DNA of 64,000 nt from positions 203,464,191 through 203,528,190 of the forward strand of contig NC_081408.1 of NCBI RefSeq assembly GCF_030272615.1. Direction: 5' to 3'. Source of the stretch: Cryptomeria japonica (Eukaryota > Streptophyta > Pinopsida > Cupressales > Cupressaceae). A model generated the notes under the pieces. That model saw only the letters and a program-made list of their open reading frames with translations, made no database searches and was not told where the DNA came from. Positions 45,600-58,199 of this stretch are shown here, piece by piece; the stretch's first letter is position 1, and every line of letters begins with the position of its first letter. Position numbers and translations under genes: made by a program.

Positions 45600-48149
45600 C
45601 AATGTTGAAGAACAAGGAATGAGAAACATGAATATAAATCAAGCCCATGCCTAATCACATATTTTCCTATGCATGAATCTATCATATTCTCTAGTGAAGG
45701 TAGGTTGTTACTCATTCAGTGTAGACAAAAATACCTTAGGTAAAATATTTTTTTGCATCCTCATCTTTGATGTGGGATAATTATGTAGAGTGAGAACCTC
45801 AAATTAGGATTGAACCATGTGAGCCAAAACACACAAATAAAAGAAATAGCAAAATATCTGACAAAAAATGATCAAAAACTTCATGGATAAGATAAATAAC
45901 TAAAAATAAAGCCCCTACAATAAGTTGTACCTCTCTAAGTGTCATGATGACCACGATAGAAAGTAAATGCCTGATAATACCAAAAATTAATATATAGTAC
46001 TTGGTGCTTAAAACTTTCCAATGGCATAAGAATCATGCAAAGAAAAGATCATGACAAAACATTATTAGCTTGAGTGTCTAAAATAAAGATTAGACTTCAA
46101 GCTACAAATAGCAATGATAAAATTGAAAACTAAGTAGATTAACTTGCACCACTACAAAGCTGGTGGAACCAACTTTTGCATGATATTTGGATTGCAAAAA
46201 ATTTACTTTGTATGCCCAGTATCTATTTCGTAGAAAAAATTGCATATATGGATCTGAAACAAAAAATAGGTGGATAGATTAAGCCCTTGGAGGATTATCC
46301 CCTAGTCATTGATCTGCCCAACATACTTCAAAAGGTAGAAAAGAAAAGTGATTAGGGGTAAAATTCAATAAAAAAAATCTAAATTATCTATTAAAAAATT
46401 TGACGAGTCCCACTAATTCAAAAACCAATGGCATGGTTTGTGAGTTGAAAGGCCCAAATATGGGCATGTACTCTTCTCAGTGATAGAGGCAATTATCTAT
46501 CATTAAAATGGCATTGACTACATACTAGGAGATTCAACCTAGATGGAGGTATAAAAGTGCATGCATGAGATATGAGGCCAATGGGATAGAGGAGGACCCT
46601 CGGGTTCAAGAAAGATACATTTAGGTGACTAGCCAAAAATTTAGTGGCAAACTTTAAAGAGATCCGAAGAAAATATGTTAGCAATCTGAGATCAATTTAA
46701 GTTTTTTACATGATGGTATCCCAAGGTACCCTTCATGCTATCAAATAAAAGGCATGGATCCTTACAATAAAAATAGCCTTCAACCAATCACAAATAAAAT
46801 TATGAGTCTTGATGCAAATCCTTTGATCTTGAATACAAAAAACTACAAGACCCTATCTAAAGTTCTCCTCCATTATTAAATATGAGCGACAAATATTGAA
46901 AAAATGACCCTAAAATTTTTATATGATTAACACATGCTCCAATTGTAAATATGTCGTATGGCAAAGAAATAAGATTTTGAAAATAAAAAATAATGAGAAA
47001 CTATGTATGCCTATGATGAACAAGGTCAATATGAGCCAAAATAATAGATTTTCACAAAAATGAGATTCTCTAATGAATCAAATTTTTAGTTAAAATCCCT
47101 TTAAAAAATAGCCTTCAACAAATCAAAATAAAGCTGTTAAAAAAATACATAAGGAAATCTATTTTACTTTTTCCCATGAATTAATCTTTTTCTTTCAACA
47201 AATAAATAACCCAAAGTAAAAAAGGAAATGTAAGAGAGAAAAATCCTTTATTATTTTGTTTTCATTTACCATTTTCTAAGTAATTTTAACTCAACATGGC
47301 ATTTTGAAATTTAAATAGAAGGGAATATACTTGCTTATTTATCCAATATATTAATACGATTTAACACTATATTAAGCCATTTTTAACATTCAATTCTAGC
47401 AACTTCATCTATTTAATTTAAATAAATTACTCAAGGCATATTTAAACAACTTATTATGCCAACACAAAAATAGCATCATTCACTCAATTTAATAGCCATT
47501 TAAATAATCAAAAGCATGCAAAATGAGAAATAATCAAAAGACGACTCACAAAGTGAAAATACTAACACTATGACTTACATACCAGTCAAACGGGAAAGAC
47601 GACCGACTGACAACACTCACATGAGTGTGACTGCAGGTCAAGTTAGGGTCCAACCACTATCTCCTCCACTCCCATCAAACATATAATTTATACTCAAACC
47701 TATGAAATCAAGTGGAGTCGATACCCCATATCTACCCAATACTTGTACGTGCAATGTCCTGCATCATCGAACCATATATGCATATAGACACATACATAAT
47801 CAGACATGACACACACACCGATGAAGGATAATCGTGATGTTCCCTGTCTCACCGGAGTGAGTGAAGGAAAATCATCCCCTCGCATCCCATACACTTGCAA
47901 AACACACAACATATAATAATGCATCGCATATGTAAGGTAAAAGTGCCAATGCATGACAATAATTCATAAAAATAGCATTAATGATAAGTACTAAAATACT
48001 ACATGAAAGCATACATGACATATTCAGTTAAAGCATAAAATAACATCGCATAAAGTCTGAATCAATATACAATATTGTATCCATAGAATAGTCATGAAGT
48101 CAAACATAAGTTCAAAAAGAGTCGGATCGAGGAGGAGTACTACATAAAT
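45600..48149. other. AT-rich DNA, probably leader or LTR of the copia element; no gene recognised
   Basis: I could not find the expected 5' LTR by matching the putative 3' LTR at 17,895. A less AT-rich patch at 47,580-47,960 includes a chance-looking 84-codon ORF. Nothing further is supportable. Confidence 0.4.
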
Positions 48150-48240
48150 GCAAACTAGGCACTACCTAAACTTAACATGTGAATAGGTTCTAAATATCTA
48201 CTAGTTAGGATATAAACACATTCACACTAATACATAGTAC
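48150..48240. repeat. Dispersed repeat, copy also at about 17,490-17,580
   Basis: Shared run AACTTAACATGTGAATAGGTT followed by matching GTTAGGATATAA and CATTCACACTAAT, in the same orientation, with some differences. The similarity fades on both sides. It is probably a remnant of a common LTR family. Confidence 0.7.
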
Positions 48241-50210
48241 TCAATGTCTTTAGTTGTTACATGCATTTGGAAGAATACTATCTTGGAAATGGAAACATAA
48301 ACAAAAATCTCTTAAGGTAAATTAGAACATAATAGAAAATTGTTGTTTTTCTATCCAAATAATACCAACATTCAATCATCTATAACTTCTATTATAAAGA
48401 TATATTAAGAGACCAATTATAAATGACTTGAAAAGAAAATAATTATGTATTTGGAATGAAAAACCAAGAGGAAGACCTTGGTATTGTACTAGCATATTCC
48501 ATCAAATAGAGGCATTTACTAAACTGAAATAATGTTGTAAGGAAGAATCATTCTAGCTCAAGAATTTATTAACTTATTTCTATTCCCTCGAGATAGATCA
48601 GAGGAATGAAACTTTTAAATGAAAGATGAGAGAAAGGAAAATTTTATTTATCCATCCATAAACATGCTATTCATTTTTTATAGCAACAAGATTGATGCTA
48701 CGATGAAATAGTTTTATCCAAGGATCATTTCTTGAAATAACTCTAATTAACAATTTTGTAGTTAAATAAAACCCTTGAATCATGGGATCCAAAAGTCCTA
48801 GACCACCTTTATATTTTGGTTCAATACAATGCAAACATGGGGAGATCTATAACCAACTTTTCCTTTAAAATTTGACAATAGAAATTAGAGTATGAGCTTA
48901 AATAAATCCTCATAATTTGTCTTAGATGACATCAAACATGAAGAATAGTAAATATGGTAAGAATGGAAGATCCATTTAAAAACTTGAATCTTGCCTGCTA
49001 AAGACAAAAACTTATTCCCCCATGCCTAAAGTTTTCTCTTAATTTTGTAATGAACCATTCCCACATTTTAAAAAGTGATACACTCAATCCAAAGGGAATA
49101 CCTAGGGAATGAATAATATGTTCTTTTTTAATATTCTTCCATTCTTTAGGAATCAATTTCAGCACAAGATTAAACTCAACCATTAACAATTTTGTTTTAG
49201 GAAATGCTAACTATTCACTGAAAACTAAGCAATATAAATTTAAAACTTCTAAAATATGGTTAGTTTTCATATCATTTTTTTGTAAGAACAACATACTGTA
49301 ATAAAAAAAATGGGAGTTAATAACCACATCATTAATGGGAGTAGAAATCTTTATCAAACTTATTTGATTTATTTTGTCTAGAAAATACACAAGTGCATCG
49401 GTAGTAAAAACATAAAAATATGGTACTAAAGATCAACCTTTTCTAAAAGAATGTTGTAACGGGAATGGATTAGACAAAGAGTTATTAATATTTAATTGAG
49501 CCTTGGCATCTTGAAATATAATTTTAACATTCTTCGACAACTCTAGACCAAAACTCATCCATGGAAACAATAGGATAAATCTCCAATACATTTTGTCATT
49601 AAAGTTTTATGAAAATACAACTTGACCAATAGATCATTTTGAGCTAATTATTGGTCCCATTCACTGATTTCCCATGCCATCATTCAATTATCAAGGAAAT
49701 AACCATGACCAATAAAACTTGTTTGTTCAAGTCAAACTTTTACATTTAATAGAGGTTTTATCCTTATGTCTAATGTTATAAGAATATTTTTATAAGATGT
49801 ATCAAGCAGGGCCACATCGTTTAGTAGAAAGGAAATAAAATCCCATCAAAACTAGGGATTTTACTAGGGCCCATTGAACACATAACATGTTCAAGATTCT
49901 CAATATATAACTCATGATCTACAAATTGACTATACTTAGGATCCACCTTTTTCTAAAATGAGATCTTTAAAATACTATTCCAACATCAGTTGAGCATCAT
50001 GTGAATGCAAGTCTTCACTAAGAAACTTTGCATAGAAATTATTGAACAGGGTCATGATCACATCTGATTTCATAGAAATTTGACCTAAATCTTCATGTAT
50101 TGATTCAATCTACTCCTTATGAATATAGTTTAAACAACTTAAATACATAGTTTGAACCTCAATTACCTTCCCCGGTCCATTATTTATTTGTTTCTTAAGT
50201 AATTTTTAAT
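48241..50210 (-). pseudogene. LINE reverse transcriptase fragment, decayed
   Basis: Minus-strand pieces in broken frames. Near 49,880-49,840 one reads ENLEHVMCSMGPSKIPSFDGI, the RT motif usually written KAPGPDG. Near 49,440-49,380 FSKRLIFSTIFLCFYYRC resembles the following palm segment. Near 48,800 KGGLGLLDPMI matches the C-terminal GGLGLxD signature. The order fits a LINE ORF2 read from right to left; endonuclease and ORF1 are not visible. Confidence 0.55.
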
Positions 50211-50467
50211 TTTAGTTTTGTACTTTTTTTTTTATTAGTATTGATTTTTTTTTTTAAAGTATAGTAAAAATAATATGTTTATATGTTTTTATAAATTTGA
50301 ATATTAATATTATTAGTTATAAGGTTTAATTAGATACAAATGTTTAAAATATAAATATGTTAAGAGAAATGAATGATATTTAGAAAATAAAAAAATAAAG
50401 TATATAAAATGAGGAGGCTATTGTTGCCTTCTATGATAAGGAAATCGAAACACTGAGGGTTACGAAA

Positions 50468-51428
50468 ATGGCGGACAGTGGCTATAAAAGGAAAGAGTTA
50501 ATTTCCCTCTGGGCTGATATGGCAGAATTCATCATGAGGTACATCACCCTGGATGGTAGATATGCTAGTATTTTCTCACATCATTTTACTATCTTAAACC
50601 ATTTTAGGCATGGTAGATTTATTTCCATTCCCTTTTATTTGGTTCCGCCCTTCAAGAATAGTTTAGTTAAACATTTTGAAAACTAGGATAGCCTTGTGAT
50701 TCATGAAGGGCTTATCTTATTCATTATGGAATACACCCAAGCTCATGAAGTGAAACCCTCCCCCAAGGATAAAACCAACATTTCTTCCTCTAACCTTGAT
50801 GTGCAGTTGGTTTCTAATATGAAAATGGATGAGGATGACAGTGGTACTACCATGGATTGGCGTGATATCAAGGATATAGAGGACCCCAACTATAGACCAC
50901 AGAAATAAGGGGAGCTTATGGTGACCCCGAGAACTAACGGTAATAGGAAAATCAATCCTCCAAGGTGGGTGGATAATAATTTCAAATCTAGCAGTAGGAA
51001 AATGTAAGACCTGGAGCCACCCACCAAAAATAAAATGAAACTAACCAAATCTAGTGGGTCTGAATTCCTGGACTACGAGATTAGGTTGGACATCCCTATC
51101 AAGGTGGATGATGAGAAACAAGGGTTTGTGATTAAGGAAAATAAACGTGAGATAAAGGAGGAGAGGCTGATAGGAAACATACTATTGGAGGCTACTAGAA
51201 GTCAGGAGAACTACTAGAAGTGGGTGAAGAAGCTAATTGGATCCCTAAAATATGGGATCACAAAATCCCCTAGGCAAAATAAAACTGAGAAGATCATGAG
51301 TATGATCCAAAAAAATTCTTAGGATGTGGAAAATATGAAGGTTGACCAAGAGAGCATAATTGAGAAGATGGAAGAGAATGTGAGAGAGATCAAGGAAAAC
51401 CTGAATAATCTGGTGGACGATGAACAAT
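50468..51428 (+). pseudogene. Unidentified decayed ORF, about 320 codons in one frame
   Basis: Starting at ATG 50468 (MADSGYKRKELISLWADMAE), a single frame runs to 51428 with in-frame stops at 50684, 50906, 51005, 51215 and others, but no frameshift. The N-terminus looks globular (FIMRYITLDGRYASIFSHHF). The middle is acidic (MKMDEDDSGTTMDWRDIKD), then Lys-rich, and the end is coiled-coil-like (EKMEENVREIKENLNNLVDD). I do not recognise the family. Location beside LINE remnants suggests a mobile-element ORF rather than a host gene. Confidence 0.45.
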
Positions 51429-52483
51429 AGTGTTGATGGTTTGGAAAAAAATAATTGCGGGTTTTCTTGAAGAAATCATCTCTAATGTAACATCAATAAT
51501 CTAGTAATTTTCTACTCAATTCAATTTAAATGCATTGTTTGAAAATTTAGATTGACACGTGGTGAAGCATATTCTATGGTTTGACATTTAATTCAATATA
51601 TCACGAACCGAAGGATATGTAGCATTAGAATGCAACTTCTTAAGCATTTCTAGTGTGGGTTCCAACTTGCAAGCATTAAAGGAAATTAGATGAATTTAGA
51701 AGAGTGTGGTGTAGATACTCAAAGGATTGGAGTGGATATGCATAGGTTCCCCATCCCACAACTCCCCACTACTAGTGCCTAAACTTTACATTCAACCCTA
51801 CGTCTCTAGTAATTTATTACAATGGTATTCAATTCAATATTGTTTTCTTTTAAAAATCAATACATACTTTGAATATCTAATATTGAGTATCAAAATCATA
51901 ATAGTTTTTAAAATTGGCTTCTAACTTTTTTTTCTTGTTTTTTATTACTTGATATACCTTTATATTCTTACAAGATAATATATATGATATTCAAACTTTA
52001 TTGATGTGAAATAGAAAAGGACAATCATTTCAAGAAGTGAAGAATTGTAAAATGACTCATTTTTTGTTATCATTTAATACTAAAATATTCTAATCACAAA
52101 ATATCTTATTGAAAATCATAAAACATAATAAAACACAAACACACATGTATATACATATATGTATGTATGTACACATATACATATTACTAGGTGAAGATTT
52201 ATAGAGAGGTGTTAACTATAATATAACTGTACAAGTTTTTCCGAGTATTAATATATGATATAAGTATCAATACTTTTTATTATATATATAATAAGGTAAT
52301 GATGTTGATAAGATTCTTTGACGTCTTGGATAATTTTTAAAGGAATATTTTGGCTGTTGCGTATCCTACTCTACTCCATTTTTCACAGATAAGGAAAGGA
52401 TATTCAATTTTAAAAAGATTTTCTAGCTTCCGAGTAATTCTTTCAGCTTAGATAACTCATGATATTTTTACGGACCGGTCATC
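51429..52483. other. Intergenic DNA upstream of the split gene
   Basis: AT-rich and without gene content. A TATG/CATA microsatellite-like tract lies at about 52,138-52,185. Confidence 0.5.
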
Positions 52484-52491
52484 TATATATA
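52484..52491 (+). promoter_or_regulatory. TATA box of the split host gene
   Basis: TATATATA about 135 bp upstream of the ATG at 52627, preceded by a less AT-rich CGGACCGGTC patch. A start of transcription near 52,520 would leave a 5' leader of about 110 bp. Confidence 0.5.
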
Positions 52492-52626
52492 TGTTCATAC
52501 AACCCCATCAATAAGTAGAAAACTCTGTATTAGTTATATCATTGAAGTGTAGTGCACTGGAAAACAGAGAAGCTACTTCTTTACATTTCTAGCATTGAAA
52601 GCTATAAAAGAGAGAGTAAGAGTTCC

Positions 52627-55600
52627 ATGGCTGACATCCCAAGGAAGAACTCTTGCAGAGTTTGCCTAAGCTTGGGAACATGTATACATCATCCCGCTGC
52701 ACAGACCAAACCAGTGATGATTCTATTCTCTTTCTTTCTCTTGAATGTTTTTATGTTTTGACTGACAAATTGTTTTACAGTATACACACTTTGAAATCAT
52801 GTTGCACATTAACGTCTCTTCCTTCTCAGTTTGCAGTGAGTAGAGTTTAGACTGATGTTATGATTGATCTACTTTATATTCCACTAGAACATTTGATTAT
52901 AGACATGTTTTTGGACTGTAGTCGAAATAAGTAGTTACTGATATTTACAGATCGACTCCCCAACAATTTGGCCACGGGATCGAATCACGTAAATCATTTG
53001 TATCCGTTTACGTAAGATCCATCAATATCCAAAGCTTTTAAAGCTTCCATGGACGCTTTCTCTGGTATAATGTTTAACAAGATTATAAGAAGAAATTATG
53101 ACTTTGGTGTAAGTCATGTAAATAGAATTGCGTATGTCATTTTTATTGTCTTTAGACAAAAATGGTTTTGTATTGTGTCTGCTTAAAATTGCAGATCATT
53201 AAAAATGTTATTTTTTTATATTTTATAATATTGAATTTTATATTATTAACATTTCAGATCATAGTTTATGATCTATCATCATGATGTGTAGAACAAGCTT
53301 GTATGTTTTTTTCATAAAGCTTTACAAAGTCAGTCTCTTGTTCAGTATATTGTGATATATATGATAGAGTATGATCTGAAATGATTCTTGTTTTATACAT
53401 TTGTAAAACAAGTTCTATAAAAATCAACTCCAAAGAAGAGATCACAAGATTAGAACTCTTAAATCATTTTTCTATTTACGTGATACTCTTCCTCTGCTAT
53501 AATGTCTTTAGTCTTTTCAACAAGATTATAAATTAAAATTATGACTTGTTGTTAGCAATATAAATAAAATTATGACATTTCTGTTGTGAAATCTCTATCT
53601 GGAATCTTTTGTGTCATACTTTAAAAAGATACATTTTGTATTTGTATATGTTTTTAAATTGAAAACTGCTAAAGATATTAAATTTTTGTTATTCAAAATA
53701 TCAAATCTTGTTCTTGTTTGGATTTGACTGTATGAACTTTTTTTATTAGCATTTCAGAGATATTCTACGATTCATCATCAAGATGTGTAGAGTAAATCTC
53801 CATGATTCATCATCAGAATGTATAAAGCAAATCCTTTGTTCTATAGTATAATGATGAATAACATAATATGATCTCAAATATATATAAAATAAGAATTCTT
53901 GTTCTATATATTTTCATAATGAATCATGAAAAGTAATCTGAAATATTAATAAGAAAAAATTATAAAAGCATATCAAAATTTATTAAAAAAAAAACATATT
54001 ACTTTTTCTCAAAATTCTAAGAAACATATTATTTTAGGGTTATGGTGTGCTTTATTTAGTTGTCGGTGTATTTAAACATGGGGCAAGTTGTGGAAAAGCA
54101 AAAGCAGGTGAACATTCTATTTAACATATATTTGCAGTATGGTTTATTCAGTTGTCGGTGTACTCAGGCGTGAGGCAACTTGTGGGAAAGCAAAAGCAGA
54201 AAGTGAATGATGAAGAGCATCAAATGGGAATTATTGGTAAACACGTAGATGGTAAAATAGACTACTATTTCATATCTTTTCCCAAGCTTAAGAATGATTA
54301 TACAATATCATTTACTCTTTTAAGGTCTTAGTAAAATGAAAAAAAATTGTGTGGCTAAGAAAATATCTAGTTTTTGGCACGGTGGACAAAATATCTACGA
54401 ATAATTTTCTTCTCTTTTGCAGAATGACCAAAATATCTAAGAGAAAAGTTTGAATTCTCTTAAAAAAAATATCTTTAGAGCCCTAGAATATTAAAAGTAT
54501 TTTCTAGATGTCCCGAGATAAACTCTAGCTTTTACTTATAGATTTCGTTGCTTTAACATATTCTCACTAAAATACAAGACTAAAAAAATTCTCCTCTAGA
54601 TATTTACTCAACAAAGACAATACATTCTGCAGTACTAGAGTTTATTGAACTTCATCTCTACAGCTGTTAGCATTTCTGAAGTTTCAAAAAGCTGTCAAAG
54701 ACAATTAGATAATGACAGATATGGTTAAAAAGTTTATTCCTCATTTCTTCTTATATGTGTCTTTCTGAAACACCTAATGTTATTGTGTAGGGAGTTACAC
54801 AGAAGGGCAAGGAAAGCAGGAATGTGAAGGAGTAAAAGAGGACATAAGTGGGAAACGTGGGAGGCCTTCTACAGAGCACAGCTTTCTTGGCTCTTCTGTA
54901 TGCTACGGTGGACCAGATGAGTATTATGGCTGTGTTAAAGAAAGAAATGAACCTATAAATATGGTGATCTCTCAGCTTTTCCTCTTAGAAATATAGAAAC
55001 TTTCAAATATATATCCTATTGTTCTCTTGTAACAAAAATAGTTTAATGAGATTGCAAAACACATAATTTTCTGTTAAAGAAAGAAAAGAAGTAATAAATA
55101 AGGTGAGCTCTTACCTTTTAATTGTCATAATAACTTACATTTATAGTGTTTTTAGATTAAATTATTCATTTTTCAATCATCAATACTTTAATCACAGTAC
55201 ATGATTTATCATCAGATTGAAGGAAGATTATACTTTAATCACAATACATGATTTATCATCAGATTGAAGGAAGATTGAAGGAATAAAAAGGGAGGTGGAT
55301 TACAGAATTAGCTTGGAATTATAGCAAATTAATTTTTTATTTGTTGAATCTAGATCTTTTTGAGTTAAATTAAGTATTTTTTATTATGGATGTTTGGATC
55401 ACACTATATAATTCATTGTCAGGTCGAAGTGGAAAAATAAGAGAAGTGCATTGTAGACCTAGGTTTCCTAAATAGAGGAGGGATGGATTCATAACAAATA
55501 AAATCTGGGTATTTTTGACTTAGATTATGTGTTTTTAATCTTCAATGTTAAGATCACTCTACATGAATCATCATCACAAGGGAGAGATGGATTTATAGTA

Positions 55601-56359
55601 AAAAAAATCTTTATGTATTAAAACTGTTTGGATTAAATTATAGATTTTTTTGTAATTGATGTTTGAATTACACAAGATGATTCATGATTAGTTGAAGAGA
55701 AAAAAAAGACAAATAGATTGGAGAGCTAGGTTTCCTAAATAAAGAAGGGATAGATTCATAGTAAACTACAAACTGTAGTTATTAAATCTGAACGTTTATA
55801 GATTAAATTATGTGTTGTTTTTATCATCCATATTTGGATTGCACTACGTGCTCCATCATCAGATTGAAGAGAAAAAAGAGAGATGAATTATAGACTTTAT
55901 CTGAATAAAAGAGAGATGTATTCTATTTTCTGGTTTACAATTCCCCTCTCCATACCATCTTTATTTAACAAACTTGTGTTTGTAACCCACCTCTTGACTT
56001 TGTTCTCTTTATCTTGATAACTGATAAGATGATCAAAATGTCCATAATAAAAAAACATATCATTTAAAAATAAAAAACACTTAAATTCACTAATATAATC
56101 TGTCAAACATCATATTGCTAATCTTTATTTCTTAATTGAAAATTATCTCTCACAGAATAAAATTGGAGTAAGGAAACTGGAAGAGACAGCAGACCCATCT
56201 AATCTTGAATATGCAACAAGGGGAGATTGGTGGAAAGGTAAGCACAAAAATGTCAAAATGCTGTTGCTTAGATATCTTTGCCTAGCAATCGTTTAATGGC
56301 AACAAATATTATAAATAAATAGTTACCATTTGGTTGTTATAGGTTCTCTCCACTACTAA
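52627..56359 (+). CDS. Split host gene for a small plant protein ending RGDWWKGSLHY
   Basis: My model has coding exons 52627-52713, 54038-54107, 54138-54236 (optional), 54791-54963, 56156-56237 and 56343-56359, all with AG/GT borders and compatible phases (0/0, 0/1, 1/1, 1/0, 0/1, 1/end). The protein is 175 residues with the optional exon, 142 without. The N-terminus is Cys-rich (NSCRVCLSLGTCIHHP), the centre hydrophilic and Lys/Glu-rich with CYGGPDEYYGC, and the end reads SNLEYATRGDWWKGSLHY. A C-terminal RGNWWQGSLYY-like ending occurs, as I recall, in a small family of unnamed plant proteins, so this is probably a real host gene. I cannot assign a function. No signal peptide or membrane span is evident. 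Exon 2 is the weakest call. Confidence 0.6.
53060..53900 (+). repeat. Intron 1 tandem duplication, about 435-bp unit, diverged
   Basis: ACAAGATTATAAGAAGAAAT at about 53,089 recurs as ACAAGATTATAAATTAAAAT near 53,520. The later CATTTCAGATCAT...TCATCATGATGTGTAGA (about 53,254) recurs as CATTTCAGAGATA...TCATCAAGATGTGTAGA (about 53,752). The order is kept, so the unit was duplicated in tandem and then diverged. Confidence 0.65.
54038..54236 (+). repeat. Duplicated exon
   Basis: The segments 54041-54107 and 54138-54204 are clearly related (AGTTGTCGGTGTA, then CAA(G/C)TTGTGG(A/G)AAAGCAAAAGCAG in both). Each has its own upstream AG. The first ends at a GTGAAC donor, while the second runs on to a GTAAAC donor at 54237. 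The second is 99 bp and symmetric in phase, so it can be included or skipped without changing the frame. Confidence 0.7.
55140..55930 (+). repeat. Degenerate minisatellite in intron 3
   Basis: A motif like ACATGATTTATCATCAGATTGAAGG recurs, with changes, near 55,200, 55,250, 55,410, 55,560, 55,670 and 55,850, usually followed by GAAAAAAGAGA and a GGATGGATT-like stretch. The first two copies are almost identical and about 48 bp apart; later copies are about 110-180 bp apart. Confidence 0.65.
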
Positions 56360-56709
56360 AAAATTATGGAGCATCTCATTTCCAGTTTCTTCCATAAAGT
56401 TCAGGTATGCGTTACAATATATCTTACATACTTTAATCTATGCTGTTGATTGGCTACGTAATGTAATACCAAGATGCCTGCATTATTTTTATGACAATAA
56501 TTCTGTAGAGTGCTGTTAAATTTGACTGAATCAAATTTGTTCCGTTGTTTCTCAGGCAATGTGTACAATAGTAGAGCTGGATTAAGTACCGAGATCGATC
56601 AGGCGTTGAATATGATATCCATATCATTATCTTTCAGTAGCATGTAAATAAGCAAATAAGGATAAGGAATGATACTATATACGGCTAGGTGTTTCTGCAC
56701 TTAAATAAA
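56360..56709 (+). terminator. 3' untranslated region with a probable intron and poly(A) signal
   Basis: After the TAA at 56357-56359, a donor (TTCAG|GTATGC, 56404/56405) and an acceptor (TTCTCAG|GCAATG, 56555/56556) suggest a 3'-UTR intron. AATAAA at 56704-56709 is the likely polyadenylation signal. Confidence 0.4.
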
Positions 56710-56759
56710 GTGGAATCTCAAACAAAAAAGAGTCTTTTTCACATCACCCATAATCCTTT

Positions 56760-57940
56760 TTTTAAAGGTTACATGGTATCTTACCTCTTACCCATAGAAT
56801 GCTTTCTCTGTAAACAAGTATGATATATATTAATACTATGCGCATGCTGAGGATAATGGCATCTGTTAGGGTTTACGCTATTGTCAACAAAAGTATTCAA
56901 AGGTATAATGCAAATATAGATTAATGGAATGGATATATGGCTTGAAAAGTCTTTTGTTTGAATGGACCGTTGTAATGAATGCCTTTTCATCTATTATAGC
57001 GGTAAATAGGTATTAGTTTATTTCAGAAATCAAAATAATTGAATATAAGATATTTATGAGTTTCTTAAATTCGGATATTTTTTCAAAGGATGGTTGTATT
57101 AAATGTCATATTTGTAAGAATGGTGAATATTTATTAGTTTATTTATAATATTTTAAATTAATGTAAAATGTTTTAAAATAAAGAAAAAAAGTCTTGTCAT
57201 TCTTGCCTTTGACAATACATGTGAATTGTTAGAGAAAAATCTTATTAGATATTTTGTAGAAGGAATTCCCTCACAAAGCATGATCCATAACTAGGCTAGA
57301 ATTGTATGGCTACCTTATAGTATGTATACTCACATGGTGTTACACATGTCAATAAATTTCACATTTTATATTTCACTTTATGGAGGCCAATCATGTTTAT
57401 GTTACTCTCAAGAATGAGGTTTGGTATGTTTATAGTTGCTTTACTGTTATCCATCGATGAACCAAAAATTAATAAATTTTGCATGGTCTTGAGTGGTTTG
57501 ATTGAATTGAATTCTTCGGTCATTCCTCACCTTGTTGGCCTTTTCTTGACTAACATATTGTTTATATTCAATCTATCAAGTTTCACTTTTAAAACACTTT
57601 AGATATATGTGGGAGCATAAACGTATTTCCCACATAAGGTATATTTGATAGCATTTCTAAGATTTTCATATTTCATCATTACAAGAAAACAAACCATGAA
57701 TAATTTTGAGGACAATATAAAATATGTCAAATATTCATTTCTATTTTTTAAATAATTATTTGACTAATTTTTAAGATGTTCACTAATTAAATGTGTATTG
57801 CATTTGAAACTACTTTTAGAGAGTATTTTCATCTCATACAAAATAAGATGAACTAGAAATAAAACTTATTCAATTTTTTCCTTAACATAGATTACTAATA
57901 TTAATATCTATGGGATAAATACATTTTCACCCCTTTTTGT
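56760..57940. other. AT-rich intergenic DNA, no gene recognised
   Basis: Short ORFs (56990-56781, 57393-57602) have no domain. No repeat or element boundary could be supported. Confidence 0.5.
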
Positions 57941-58199
57941 TATATTTTTTTTTTGTTAATATAATCTAGCTAAGGTCCATGAACTATTTAAATATAAAAA
58001 AGTCCTATGATACCAAATAGCATCAAAGGACAAGAACCCAAGATGTAGAAAGTGCCTAAATCACAAACCATAATAGGTTAAACACATAAGGAGTAGGCAA
58101 AACACAACTATAAATCTCTAGTAAACCCAAATCTAGACAACATGCTTTCCTAGAACCTGCAACTTGTCTAGAGGATTCTTTTTGAGGTCCTTGATAGGG

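Noticed and set aside
47700-47954. 84-codon minus-strand ORF
   Set aside because: In a slightly less AT-rich patch, but without any domain, splice context or repeat support.
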